NCBI RefSeq assembly: GCF_003841465.1
Contig: NZ_REFZ01000008.1
Span: forward strand, 124,001-188,000
Reading direction: 5' to 3'
DNA from: Natrarchaeobius oligotrophus
Lineage (GTDB): Archaea; Halobacteriota; Halobacteria; Halobacteriales; Natrialbaceae
Length of the DNA stretch: 64,000 nucleotides
Shown here: piece by piece, positions 1 to 8,312 of the stretch
Layout of the letters: every line of letters starts with the position of its first letter
Numbering within the stretch: position 1 is the first letter of the stretch
The notes under the pieces: generated by a model
What the model saw: the letters and a program-made list of their open reading frames with translations, nothing else
Database searches by the model: none
What the model was told of the DNA's origin: nothing
Made by a program: the position numbers and the translations under genes

Positions 1-2141
1 AACGAATCGTCCGCATCGTCGACGAGGTCGAGCGGATCGACGTCCGCGTCCGCCGATCCGTCGACTTCGCTCGCATCGTCGGCGTCGTCGAAACCGCCGA
101 AATCTGGCTCCGACGTCGGTTCGAACGCAGACTCCTGACCGTCCTCAGCGTCGAACCCGTCGTCGGCGTCGTCGATCGGCGAAACGGTGGTCTCGTCGTC
201 GTCGAACGCGATGTCGGAGTCCTCGACCGACGCGTCGAACGCGCCGTCGGCGTCGGAGAACGCCCCCTCGAACTCGGCGCTCGAGGAGTCCGCGGACGCG
301 AATCCGCCGAACTCGTCCGTCGACGAGGCCTCGGAATCCGGCGTCGCGGATTCGTCGAACTCCTGGAAACGCTGCTCGTCGGCGTCCTCGAGTTCGCCGG
401 TCGCATCTTCTGCGTCCTCGGCCTCTTCGTCCGAATCGTCGAATTGATCGCGTTCGCCGTCCGCGCTCTCGACGTCGTCGACCGGTTCGTCGGATTCGAT
501 CGACGACTCCGAATCGACGACCGATTTCCACTCGCTTTCGGCCGCCGTCTCGAGGTCGCGATCGGTCACCGATTCGTCGGCTTCGGAGGTCGATTCGTCG
601 GCTCCGGTGGTCGATTCGACGTCGTCGATCTCGTCCGATTCCGCGTCGTCAGCCTCGCCCGATTCTGCGTCGACTGACGCGTTCGCTTTCGCGCCGACGG
701 AACCGGCGACGTCCGCAGCAGGCTCGGAGTCGGCTTCCGCAGTCGTTTCGCCGACGTCCCCGCCGTCGTCGGACGAACCGAGCAGGAACTCGTCTAACTC
801 GTCGTCGGAAACCGGATCGTCCGCCGTGGCGTCGTCGCCGCTTCCGGCGTCGTCGTCCGACGCCGCGTCGACTTCGACGTCTTCTTCGAATTCCGCGCCG
901 GAACCGACGTTCTCGACGCTCTCCTCGAGTTCAGCCTCGGAATCGTCGTCCGCGAAGTCGTCGCCGAGGAGCTCGTCCATGCTGACCTCCTCTTCGTCGT
1001 CGAACTCGTCGAACTCGAGTTCCTCGAGTTCCTCCTGGAGTTCGTCAAAACCAACGGTGTCGACTTCGGCTTTGAGTTCGGCGAAGACCGCTTCGGCGTC
1101 CTCGACCTCATCGTCTTCGGCGTCGGTAGCGACGGATTCCTCGGGTGCGACGTCCGAACTCGAGTCCTCCGCATCGGCGAACAGATCGTCGAACGAGCCG
1201 GCGTCACCCATCTCGTCGAAGACGTCCAGATCGTCGTCCGCCTCGACTTCCTTTACCTTCTCGTCGAGGTCGTCGAACTCGTCGAACTCCGAGAGTAAGT
1301 CGTCGACCCCGAGCGATTTGGCCTCGTCCGAAGAGATCGTCGCACCGCTTACGTCGTCGTCGAGTCGCCCGGTCTCGACGGACGGCGTCGGGCCCGCGTC
1401 GGCCGCAATCGACGTGAGCCGATCCGTCACCGCCACGATCTCGAAGTCCGCCACCTCCTCGACGGACTCGAGCCCGGAGGTGATCGCGGCTTCGCCGACG
1501 GCACAGCCGAAGACGGCGTCGAACCGTCCGCCGTAGGAGCCGTCTTCGATGCGGCCGCGTGCCGGAACCGTTCCGATCAGATCGAACGCGTCGATCAGCG
1601 CGTCGACGACGAGCGCGCCGTTGTCGCGGCTGCGCGTCTCGGCGTCCGATGCCGCGATCGCGATCCGGGCCAGGTAGGCGTCGTGGCCGTCGTCTCTGGG
1701 CGGCTCGAACCGCGAGAGAACCGATTCGATCTCGTCGTCGCCGGGCGGATCGACCGACGAGATCGGCGCAGTATCGAGGTGGTCGCGAAGCGTTCGGATC
1801 GTCGGCGACGGATCGGTCTCGATCGATCCGCTCGCCTCGAGTTCGTCGACCATCCGCTCGAGTTCGTCGACGGCCGTGAAGACGTCGTCCATCACGTCGG
1901 CCGTGACCGCGAGATCGCCCGCCCGAACCGCGTCGAGTAGGTCTTCGATCGCGTGTGCGAGGTCGCTCGCCGACTCGAGGCCCGCCGCACCGCAGTTGCC
2001 CTTGAGCGTGTGAGCGATCCGAAAGATGTTGTCGGTCGCCGCTTCGTCGTCGGGCGAGCGCTCGAGGGCCAACAGTGCGTTGTTCAGCTCCGTGATACGT
2101 TCTCTGCTCTCGCCGACGAAATCGGACCAGTACTCAGTCAT
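1..2141 (-). CDS. cheA: Chemotaxis histidine kinase CheA (N-terminal part; runs off the left edge)
   Basis: CheA phosphorylates CheY and CheB in response to receptor signals. The first 105 residues are an Hpt (P1) domain with the phospho-accepting motif HTLKGN at His44. Residues about 150-250 fit a P2-like ferredoxin fold (runs such as VVDALIDAFDLIGTVP). From about residue 285 to the window edge (residue 713) the chain is almost entirely Asp, Glu, Ser and Ala, a disordered linker of over 400 residues. The dimerisation, kinase and CheW-like domains are not reached, so the full protein should exceed 1,000 residues, longer than usual. The ATG overlaps the end of cheB by 8 bp, which indicates coupled translation in a cheY-cheB-cheA operon. 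The family call rests on Hpt motif and context. Confidence 0.93.
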   Translation of the reverse strand, partial: MTEYWSDFVGESRERITELNNALLALERSPDDEAATDNIFRIAHTLKGNCGAAGLESASDLAHAIEDLLDAVRAGDLAVTADVMDDVFTAVDELERMVDELEASGSIETDPSPTIRTLRDHLDTAPISSVDPPGDDEIESVLSRFEPPRDDGHDAYLARIAIAASDAETRSRDNGALVVDALIDAFDLIGTVPARGRIEDGSYGGRFDAVFGCAVGEAAITSGLESVEEVADFEIVAVTDRLTSIAADAGPTPSVETGRLDDDVSGATISSDEAKSLGVDDLLSEFDEFDDLDEKVKEVEADDDLDVFDEMGDAGSFDDLFADAEDSSSDVAPEESVATDAEDDEVEDAEAVFAELKAEVDTVGFDELQEELEELEFDEFDDEEEVSMDELLGDDFADDDSEAELEESVENVGSGAEFEEDVEVDAASDDDAGSGDDATADDPVSDDELDEFLLGSSDDGGDVGETTAEADSEPAADVAGSVGAKANASVDAESGEADDAESDEIDDVESTTGADESTSEADESVTDRDLETAAESEWKSVVDSESSIESDEPVDDVESADGERDQFDDSDEEAEDAEDATGELEDADEQRFQEFDESATPDSEASSTDEFGGFASADSSSAEFEGAFSDADGAFDASVEDSDIAFDDDETTVSPIDDADDGFDAEDGQESAFEPTSEPDFGGFDDADDASEVDGSADADVDPLDLVDDADDS

Positions 2142-3330
2142 CGCTCTCACCCGTGAACGCGTCGACGACGGCGTCGGCGACGTCGGCTCCGGAGACGACG
2201 TCGTCGACGCAGCCGGTGCGGATTGCTTGACAGGGGATTCCGAAGACCGGACTCGTCACCTCGTCCTGGGCGATCGTCCGTCCGCCGGCCGCCTTGATCG
2301 CCTCGATTCCGGCCGCGCCGTCGCGACCCATACCGGTGAGGGCGACGCCACAGATCGGATTCGAAACCCGGCGTGCAACGCTTTTCATCGTGACGTCGAT
2401 CGAGGGACGAACGCCGTGGACGCGATCCCCGTCGTCGAGTCGAAGCCGAAGCTTCCCGGCGACGTTCGTCGCGATCTCGAGGTGGAAACCGCCGGGTGCG
2501 ACGACCGCGTCTCCGCCGCCGATCCGGTCGCCGTCGTCGGCCTCGCTGACGTCGTAGTCGCTGATCGCATCGAGGCGGTCGCCGAACCGCGCCGTGAACT
2601 CCGGGGGCATGTGCTGGACGACGATCACCGTGGCTCCGAGGCTCGTCGGCAACCGCTCCAACAGTCGTTCGACGACCCTGGGGCCGCCCGTCGACGCGCC
2701 GACGACGACGACCGGCTCGATATCGAGGTCGTCCGCGAGCGCCTCCAGATCGGCCTCTCGATCGGACCGCGAGTCGGACGGCACGGCACTCGCGCCGGCG
2801 CGGACCGGCGCGTCGGCGACCGAGTCCACGGTCGTTTCCGTCCCGACCGACGCCGTCGATCCGGTCGACGCTTGCCGCGCGCGAATCGATCGAACGGACG
2901 CGGCAGCCGACGCGGTCTGTGCGACCGCGAGCGACGAGACGTCCGCGTCGGCGAGGGCGTCGACTTTCTCGACGACGTCGTCGGCCAGGTGCGCGACGTT
3001 TCGCGCACCGGAGCCGTCGGGTTTCGAGAGGAAGTCGACCGCGCCCCGGGCGAGCGCCTCGAGGGTCGCTTCGGTTCCGGCGTCCGTGTACGCGCTGAGC
3101 ATGAGGATCGGCGTCGGATCGGTCGCCATGATTCGTTCGACCGCTTCGATCCCGTCCATTTCGGGCATTTCCACGTCCATCGTCACGACGGCCGGGTCGA
3201 ACGTCGAGACGGCGTCGACCGCTTCCAGCCCGTTTTCGGCCGTCTCGACCTCGTAGCCGGCGCTGGTGAGTGCGTTGTCGATGATCGTCCGCATGAACCG
3301 GGAGTCGTCGACAACGAGTACTCGCGTCAT
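2134..3330 (-). CDS. cheB: Protein-glutamate methylesterase/glutamine deamidase CheB
   Basis: CheB removes methyl groups from chemoreceptors and is the adaptation enzyme opposing CheR. The 398-residue protein has an N-terminal receiver domain (VVDDSRFMRT at the start, phospho-Asp in TMDVEMPEMDG) joined by a variable Ser/Ala/Asp linker to a C-terminal esterase domain. The catalytic triad is visible: Ser in GASTGGP, His in VVQHMPPEFT and Asp in TGMGRDGA. The start at 3330 is chosen because the receiver fold begins there and because its ATGA overlaps the cheY stop by 4 bp; the open frame extends further upstream but reads through cheY out of frame. The 3' end overlaps cheA by 8 bp. Confidence 0.97.
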   Translation of the reverse strand: MTRVLVVDDSRFMRTIIDNALTSAGYEVETAENGLEAVDAVSTFDPAVVTMDVEMPEMDGIEAVERIMATDPTPILMLSAYTDAGTEATLEALARGAVDFLSKPDGSGARNVAHLADDVVEKVDALADADVSSLAVAQTASAAASVRSIRARQASTGSTASVGTETTVDSVADAPVRAGASAVPSDSRSDREADLEALADDLDIEPVVVVGASTGGPRVVERLLERLPTSLGATVIVVQHMPPEFTARFGDRLDAISDYDVSEADDGDRIGGGDAVVAPGGFHLEIATNVAGKLRLRLDDGDRVHGVRPSIDVTMKSVARRVSNPICGVALTGMGRDGAAGIEAIKAAGGRTIAQDEVTSPVFGIPCQAIRTGCVDDVVSGADVADAVVDAFTGESDD

Positions 3331-3689
3331 GCCGCGGCGACGTCCGTGAGAGCCTTTCTGACGCTCGGTTCTTCGAACGGTTTCGTCACGTAGCCGTCGG
3401 CGCCGGCCTTGACGGCGAGTTTCATCTTTTCGCGCTGTCCGACGCTCGTACACATGATGACGCGAGCGGTCGGGTCGATCTTCTTGATCGCGGCGGTGGC
3501 TTTGATCCCGTTGCACTTCGGCATGACGATGTCCATCATGACGATGTCGGGATCGTGTTCTTTGTACAGCTTGACTGCCTCGGCACCGTTTGTCGCCTCT
3601 CCGATGATGCGGTAATCCTGCTCTAAAATTTGTCGCAGCAGATTCCGCATAAAATGAGAGTCGTCCACGATGAGAACCCCTGTCGACAT
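3327..3689 (-). CDS. cheY: Chemotaxis response regulator CheY
   Basis: This is a stand-alone 120-residue receiver domain that carries the phosphoryl signal from CheA to the archaellum motor (in archaea through CheF). It has the acidic pocket (LIVDDSHFMR), the phospho-Asp in IVMMDIVMPKCNG, the conserved Thr/Ser region (MCTSVGQ) and Lys in VTKPFEEP. It is the first gene of the cheY-cheB-cheA operon and overlaps cheB by 4 bp. A TATA-like TTTATGG on the minus strand lies about 40 bp upstream (near 3725-3733), which would give a short leader. Confidence 0.97.
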   Translation of the reverse strand: MSTGVLIVDDSHFMRNLLRQILEQDYRIIGEATNGAEAVKLYKEHDPDIVMMDIVMPKCNGIKATAAIKKIDPTARVIMCTSVGQREKMKLAVKAGADGYVTKPFEEPSVRKALTDVAAA

Positions 3690-3851
3690 TTAGTAGTACA
3701 CCAAATGAAAGTAGAAATAGAACTACCATAAATGCTGTCTCTCGATTATCAACCGTGATAACAGTTGGATATGAACGAACGCTGTTAGTTTTCGAAAGTC
3801 GGCCCCGTGCGAATGGCCGCCGGCGGACGGGCGAGACGCCAACGCTTTGGG

Positions 3852-4625
3852 CTACGGCCTCGAGGCGGGACGACCCGAGGCGAGCAAGAGCTTCTCGACG
3901 TCGACCAGCGGGATTAGTTCGACGACGATCCGTCGCGGTGTCGACCGATCGGCATCCGCCGGCTGATCGCCGGACTCGACCGTTTCGTCGGCGGGCTCGA
4001 ACGCCGTTTCGCTCGCATCGCCGCTGTCGAACGCGACCGTCGACGTTCCGGTATCGTCGGAACGATCGGTACCGTCCGGCCCCTCGAGCGCGACGCTGGT
4101 CGAGGGCAGGTCGTCGACTCGTCGACCAGACCGACGCTCTCGCTCCACGAGGGCGTCGACGAGCGGATGCTCGAGTGCGTTCCCGTCGTACCCCCGTTCG
4201 GCGACGGCCTCCGCGTCGAGGACGTCTTCCTCGGGGACGGACTCGACGCCGTAGACGACGTCGATCGGTGCTGCTGCGGACTGTTCGTCGTCGGGAGAGT
4301 CGAAGACGAGCAACTGATCACGGTCGGCGTCGTCCTCAGCGACGGGAAAGTGCGACGTCACGTCGATGATCGCGGTGACGTCGCCGCGGAGATCGGTTAG
4401 CCCGTCGATCGCCGACGGCGTGCGCGGAACTCGGGTGTGGTCCTCCGGAACGTCCGTCACCGTCCTGACGTCGTCGACCGGAACGGCGAGCGCGTGTTCG
4501 CCGACGCCGAATCGGACGATCCGAACGAGTTCGGCGGATTCGCGCGCGTCGACCGGTTCGCGCCGGTCGTCGGACGAGCCGTCGATGTCGATTCCGAGGA
4601 GCTTTTCTGGGAGATCCGAGGCCAT
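3852..4625 (-). CDS. cheW: CheW-type chemotaxis coupling protein with a long acidic insertion
   Basis: CheW links CheA to chemoreceptors. The 257-residue protein has a CheW fold in two pieces: residues about 30-150 (VRFGVGEHALAVPVDDVRTV, the LTDLRGDVTAIIDV signature, VVYGVESV) and the last 20 or so residues (VVELIPLVDVEKLL), which matches the terminal strand and helix of CheW. Between them, from about residue 155 to 230, is an Asp/Glu/Ser/Thr-rich insertion absent from an ordinary CheW of about 150 residues. It stands alone, upstream of the cheY-cheB-cheA operon and on the same strand, and diverges from the second cheW. Confidence 0.9.
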   Translation of the reverse strand: MASDLPEKLLGIDIDGSSDDRREPVDARESAELVRIVRFGVGEHALAVPVDDVRTVTDVPEDHTRVPRTPSAIDGLTDLRGDVTAIIDVTSHFPVAEDDADRDQLLVFDSPDDEQSAAAPIDVVYGVESVPEEDVLDAEAVAERGYDGNALEHPLVDALVERERRSGRRVDDLPSTSVALEGPDGTDRSDDTGTSTVAFDSGDASETAFEPADETVESGDQPADADRSTPRRIVVELIPLVDVEKLLLASGRPASRP

Positions 4626-4654
4626 CTGTTTCTAGTCGTCGATGACATTCCACC

Positions 4655-4662
4655 AATAAAAC
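4655..4662 (-). promoter_or_regulatory. TATA-like box of the minus-strand cheW
   Basis: The minus strand reads GTTTTATTGG here, about 33 bp upstream of the ATG at 4625. Archaeal transcription starts about 25-27 bp downstream of the TATA centre, so the mRNA would have a leader of only a few nucleotides. Read by eye, not mapped. Confidence 0.5.
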
Positions 4663-4726
4663 GTTACCCCTCAGAATACCGCGTCGGCAGCCCCGGACGG
4701 GCGCGTGGGGAAACCCGCATCACAAC

Positions 4727-4734
4727 GCTTATGG
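4727..4734 (+). promoter_or_regulatory. TATA-like box of the plus-strand cheW
   Basis: The sequence GCTTATGG is centred 24-25 bp before the ATG at 4755, so the transcript should begin at or next to that codon. This supports the first of two nearby ATGs as the start of a leaderless cheW mRNA. Confidence 0.5.
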
Positions 4735-4754
4735 CTTCCCTCGAGCCGCCCTAG

Positions 4755-5213
4755 ATGACGATGGCGTCGTTCTCAACCCGCGACGGACGCGACACCGAAT
4801 CAGACCGTCTCACAGTGCTCACGTTTTCGCTCGCGGGGAAGCGCTACTGCGTTCGAGTCGACGCGGTCGCCTCCGTCGTCAGCGTGACGCAGACGGGGTC
4901 GCTCGAGAGCGCGGACGATCCCTGGAACGCCGGCTCGACCAGAGTCGACGACGAGCAGGTTCGCGTGGTCGACCTCCTTCGCGTGTTCGAACCGGACCGA
5001 TCGCGGGTCGACGATCCCGAACTGCTCGTGCTCTCCGAAACCGACGAGCGCGGCGTCCGGTACGGCTGGCTCGTCGACGAGATCGACGTCACCGAGACGG
5101 TTCGAAGAACGAACCTCGAGCCGGCGAAGGCGAGCGCCCAGTTCGTCGAGGGGCGATTCGATCTCGGGGAGGGCGGAGCGATCTGGCTCGACGAGCGCGA
5201 GATTCACGGCTGA
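4755..5213 (+). CDS. cheW: CheW-type chemotaxis coupling protein (short form)
   Basis: This 152-residue protein has the ordinary length of a CheW adaptor. Features are TVLTFSLAGKRYCVRVDAVASVVSV near the N terminus, a central VVDLLRVFEPD strand in place of the usual RG..P..DL, and the YGWLVDEIDVTETV segment. The classical LRG(E/K)I motif is weakened, so it may dock receptors or CheA differently from the other CheW. It is divergent from that cheW across a 129-bp intergenic region holding both TATA-like boxes. It is a single-gene transcript convergent with the DUF5803 gene. Confidence 0.85.
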   Translation: MTMASFSTRDGRDTESDRLTVLTFSLAGKRYCVRVDAVASVVSVTQTGSLESADDPWNAGSTRVDDEQVRVVDLLRVFEPDRSRVDDPELLVLSETDERGVRYGWLVDEIDVTETVRRTNLEPAKASAQFVEGRFDLGEGGAIWLDEREIHG

Positions 5214-5258
5214 CAATCCAACCGTTCGGGCGATCGGTCGTCGACCGTCCCGGAGAGA

Positions 5259-6029
5259 TCAGAATCCGGGTGGCGGCCCGTCGTCCGAATCGTCCTCGAT
5301 TTCGACGTCGAGGCCCATCTCCTCGCGTCGTTCCTGGAGGCGTTTGACCTGTCGGTAGTAGTAGGCGATTCCCGCCCCGCCGAAGACGACGACGACGGCC
5401 ACCAGTCCGGCGAACAGCGGCACGTCCCGCGTCTGGTAGAACCGCAGCGAGATCGTGCCGTCGACGTGCTCCCACGTCAGGTGCTCGCGGTCGTCGACGA
5501 CCTCGCGTTCGTAGCCGCCGGGGTTGACGTTGCCGAACAGGAAGTTCGACGTCCGGTGACCCTCCGGAAGGATCACCTCGTGCGATTCGTGGACGTACGC
5601 CGGCAGCTGGAACGTGTTGCTCCCTCCGCTGCCCGAGAACGCGATCGTTCCGTTGCCGTCCGGCACCCTGACCTCGGTGCTCGAGCGACTCTGATCGACG
5701 AACAGTTCCGAGCCGGTCAGTTCGGTTCCGTTGGGATACCAGTAGCGAACGCTGTGGATGTCGAGCGCTTCGTCGCGGTAGAAATTCGAGCGATACAGCG
5801 TCAGCTCGTCGGTTTCGTTCAGATCGTACACCGCGCGGAAATCGCTGTTGCTGATCAGACTCCCGCCCTCGATGTCGACGACGACGTCGGCGTCTCGATC
5901 CCGCAGATCGTCGTACTCCTGCTCGCGGTCCAGTTCCTCGTCGGAGATGCCGCCGAAGATCATCGAACAGCCCGCGAGCCCGGCGAGCAACGCGACCGCG
6001 ACCGCAGCGAGAACGAGCCGTCGGTTCAT
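5259..6029 (-). CDS. DUF5803-type membrane-anchored lipoprotein
   Basis: The 256-residue protein starts with a lipoprotein signal peptide (Arg-Arg, hydrophobic core, lipobox LAGC at about residue 21). A long extracellular beta-rich region follows, and a C-terminal membrane segment (LFAGLVAVVVVFGGAGIAYYY) is followed by a basic-acidic cytosolic tail ending in PPPGF. This layout matches the haloarchaeal DUF5803 family, whose function is unknown. The start at 6029 was preferred over the one 15 bp upstream because it begins 1 bp after the DUF2110 stop and gives a clean signal peptide. It is the third gene of the tfe operon. Confidence 0.8.
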   Translation of the reverse strand: MNRRLVLAAVAVALLAGLAGCSMIFGGISDEELDREQEYDDLRDRDADVVVDIEGGSLISNSDFRAVYDLNETDELTLYRSNFYRDEALDIHSVRYWYPNGTELTGSELFVDQSRSSTEVRVPDGNGTIAFSGSGGSNTFQLPAYVHESHEVILPEGHRTSNFLFGNVNPGGYEREVVDDREHLTWEHVDGTISLRFYQTRDVPLFAGLVAVVVVFGGAGIAYYYRQVKRLQERREEMGLDVEIEDDSDDGPPPGF

Positions 6030-6030
6030 A

Positions 6031-6702
6031 TTACGGAACGACACAGCGCAGTTCCGATGGGAGGTACTCGCCGACGCTCGAGAGCAGTCCCGGCGGATCG
6101 GTTCCTTCGGTACAGAGGACGCTCTGTTCGAGCAGCCCGAGCCGTTCGACGGTAACGTAATCTCGCGCGTGGCCGGCGCGGTTGAGCGTGGCCCGAACCT
6201 CCGCCCGCGTCGCGCTGTTGACGTTGAGCCGACCGGTCCCGCGGGTCCACTCGTAGAGGCGATCGCGCTCCTCGTCCGCGAGTCGGGACGGGGCGTCGCC
6301 GCCGTAGACGAAGCGAAGCGGGACGTGCTGTACCAGTCCGAATCGTTCGCGCACCTGCTCGGCGGAGCCGGGTCCGAGGTCGAGTTCGTCGGTCGGAATC
6401 CGTACCGGCTGGCCGGCGTCGAGAACGAACCCGCCGTCGTCCCAGGACTCGAGCGTGCCGACGTACGTCTCGCCGGCGGTGAGGTCCGGAACGATCTCGC
6501 CGAACTCCTCGCGGAGGACGTTCCGTGCGACCGTCGCGTCCTCGCCCTCGATGGTTACCGAGGGAAAGTCGTCGTGGCGGACCCCGAGGTCGAACTCGAC
6601 TTCGAGTTCGCCGATCTCGTTGTCGACCAGCGACCGAAGCGAGTCCAGCGCGCGGTCCCGGGCGTCGCCCTCGACGTAGAGTTTGGTTGCGAGTACGACC
6701 AT
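6031..6702 (-). CDS. DUF2110 family protein, tfe operon
   Basis: The 223-residue protein (start MVVLATKLYVEGDARDRAL) matches the euryarchaeal DUF2110 family as I know it, which has no established function and is regularly found beside the transcription factor TFE. There is no signal peptide or membrane segment, so it is cytosolic. The ATG lies directly against the tfe stop codon (zero spacing) and the stop is 1 bp before the chosen DUF5803 start, so all three genes are probably one transcript. The link to transcription is by context only. Confidence 0.85.
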   Translation of the reverse strand: MVVLATKLYVEGDARDRALDSLRSLVDNEIGELEVEFDLGVRHDDFPSVTIEGEDATVARNVLREEFGEIVPDLTAGETYVGTLESWDDGGFVLDAGQPVRIPTDELDLGPGSAEQVRERFGLVQHVPLRFVYGGDAPSRLADEERDRLYEWTRGTGRLNVNSATRAEVRATLNRAGHARDYVTVERLGLLEQSVLCTEGTDPPGLLSSVGEYLPSELRCVVP

Positions 6703-7227
6703 TTAGGCGTCCGCGTCGATGTTGAGTTCGTCCTCGAGCGCCTGGAGTCGCCCCTCCATCGCGTCGACGAGTCGATCGTTGTCCATCGATTCCAGCGGCG
6801 AGCCACACTCGGGACACTCGAATCCGAAGTCCATCGCCTCGCCGAACTCGAAGCGGATCGAACAGATTTCACAGAGGTAGAACTCGTGATTTCGCTCGTA
6901 CTCCTGGCGCCGTTCCAGCGCGTCGTGGAGCCGGTACATCTCCTCTTCGAGATTCTCCGGGATGTTGTCGTACTCGAACGTCCAGAGGTAGGTGAGCCAC
7001 CCCGAATCCTCGTCGCGAAGTCGGCGATAGCTGGCGAGATCGTTCTCGTACAGGATAAACAGCGCCCGCCGTACGTCGTTCAACTCGAGGTCGAGTTCCT
7101 CCGCGAGCTCCTCGTCGGTCACTTCGCCGTCCGGCGGTGCCGCCGCGACGGGCATCCCCTTCGGACCGACCAGCTCGTGCAAGTACTTCTGGATGACCGG
7201 ATCCTCGAGCAGGTCCTCAAAAGCCAT
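6703..7227 (-). CDS. tfe: Transcription factor E (TFIIE-alpha homologue)
   Basis: TFE helps RNA polymerase open promoters and stabilises the open complex. The 174-residue protein has the family's two parts: an N-terminal winged helix (residues about 1-90, with DEELAEELDLELNDVRRALF and the wing LTYLWTF) and a C-terminal zinc ribbon (CEIC at about 119-122 and CPEC at about 139-142). Length is typical. It heads a tightly packed operon with DUF2110 and DUF5803. A TATA-like box about 28 bp upstream of the ATG suggests a leaderless mRNA. Confidence 0.96.
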   Translation of the reverse strand: MAFEDLLEDPVIQKYLHELVGPKGMPVAAAPPDGEVTDEELAEELDLELNDVRRALFILYENDLASYRRLRDEDSGWLTYLWTFEYDNIPENLEEEMYRLHDALERRQEYERNHEFYLCEICSIRFEFGEAMDFGFECPECGSPLESMDNDRLVDAMEGRLQALEDELNIDADA

Positions 7228-7248
7228 TACCTATCCGTAACGCCATGC

Positions 7249-7260
7249 AGCCATTAAGTC
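7249..7260 (-). promoter_or_regulatory. TATA-like box of the tfe operon
   Basis: The minus strand reads GACTTAATGGC, centred about 28 bp before the tfe ATG, the spacing expected for a leaderless archaeal mRNA. Read by eye. Confidence 0.5.
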
Positions 7261-7329
7261 TTTTGAGGCGGGGCTCGCGATGCGGTCGCACGGACGTGGG
7301 TGCGTAAGCGGGGGCGAACCCGCCGCGGA

Positions 7330-7581
7330 TCAGCTCTCCTCGTCCTGGACGGACCACTCGAGCGAGACGGTGACCTCCTCGTGGTCGGTGCCGAGCATCG
7401 GCGACCGCTCGTCGACTTTGATCTCGTACTCGAGCACCGAGTCGGGACTGAGCGTGAGCATCTTGTTGCCGACTCGGATCTCGGCGGCGCCGCCGTCGCG
7501 AAGTTCGCGGGCCAGTTCCTGAAGGAGGTCCGCCGCCTCGTCTCGCGAGATCTCGTCCGCGTGTTTCGTCGTTTCGCTCAC
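7330..7581 (-). CDS. Amphi-Trp domain-containing protein
   Basis: This small acidic protein (83 residues from a GTG start) matches the amphi-Trp domain found in haloarchaea and some bacteria: a helical N terminus (DEAADLLQELARELRDGG) followed by beta strands (AEIRVGNKMLTL and VTVSLEWSVQ), the last holding the conserved Trp. Function is unknown. The longer open frame reaches 7713, but its first 44 residues are Arg/Ser/Pro-rich and unlike a haloarchaeal protein, so the GTG at 7581 is preferred. It lies 115 bp downstream of trm56 on the same strand. Confidence 0.8.
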   Translation of the reverse strand: MSETTKHADEISRDEAADLLQELARELRDGGAAEIRVGNKMLTLSPDSVLEYEIKVDERSPMLGTDHEEVTVSLEWSVQDEES

Positions 7582-7696
7582 GTTCGGATTGCCTCCGATC
7601 GGACACAAATAACTTGGCTGCGAACTGGCAGGCTCGAGGGAACGTCGAACGCACGAAAACGGGCGTCCGTTCGGTCGATCCGTCGCGCCTGGTCGG

Positions 7697-8257
7697 CTAC
7701 TCCTCCGATTCACTCCCGCCGTCTGCGGGTTCGACCCGCTTTCCCGTCTCCGTCGGGACGACCCGCCGATCGGCGTCGCGCCACTCGCGCTCGAGTTCCC
7801 GGCCTTCGAACAGCCGGTCGAGAAAGACGGCGAGGCCGGCCACCTCGGAGTGGGGCTGGTTGGTGACGGCGACGTTCCAGTCGGCCGCCTCGTAGACGTC
7901 GAACGAAACCTTCTCGGAGCCGACGACGAGCAACAGCGGCCGACCGTCGCGGTAGACCCGTTTGACGTCGTCCTCGACGTCCTGGACGCGCTCGCCGTAC
8001 ATCGTCAGGTGGACCACCAGCCCCGGCCACCCGGAGATGACCGCCTTCGGGGCGTCGGTTAGCTCGACCGCGAAGGGGCCGCCGAAGCGTTCCGTGATGT
8101 CCGACACCGTCTCGAGCGACTGACCCGCGTTGTCGGGAAAGAGGACGCGGTCGGCACCGAGCGCTCGGGCCGTCAGCCCGACGTGGGTCGTCATCCGCTC
8201 GTCCCGGCCGGGACGATGACCGAGCCTGAGGACGGCGACCTCGGGTTCGTCTTCCAT
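7697..8257 (-). CDS. trm56: tRNA (cytidine(56)-2'-O)-methyltransferase
   Basis: This SPOUT-superfamily enzyme methylates the ribose of C56 in the T-loop of archaeal tRNAs using S-adenosylmethionine. The 186-residue protein starts EVAVLRLGHRPGRDERMTTH, the characteristic aTrm56 N terminus, followed by LTARALGADRVLF. The knot region includes LLLVVGSEKV and NQPHSEVAGLAVFLDRL, the usual SPOUT cofactor-binding loops. A start 12 bp upstream (8269) is possible. It is an archaeal housekeeping gene with no clear operon partner. Confidence 0.92.
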   Translation of the reverse strand: MEDEPEVAVLRLGHRPGRDERMTTHVGLTARALGADRVLFPDNAGQSLETVSDITERFGGPFAVELTDAPKAVISGWPGLVVHLTMYGERVQDVEDDVKRVYRDGRPLLLVVGSEKVSFDVYEAADWNVAVTNQPHSEVAGLAVFLDRLFEGRELEREWRDADRRVVPTETGKRVEPADGGSESEE

Positions 8258-8312
8258 GGCGAGGTTCACTCGCGGACGGGGTTAGGGGGTTTCGCTTTCG
8301 CGGTGACGCCGG

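Noticed and set aside
607-1536. 309-codon plus-strand Ser-rich open frame
   Set aside because: It is the antisense of the acidic CheA linker: GAC/GAG-rich DNA reads as Ser-rich on the other strand. No start signals or family features.
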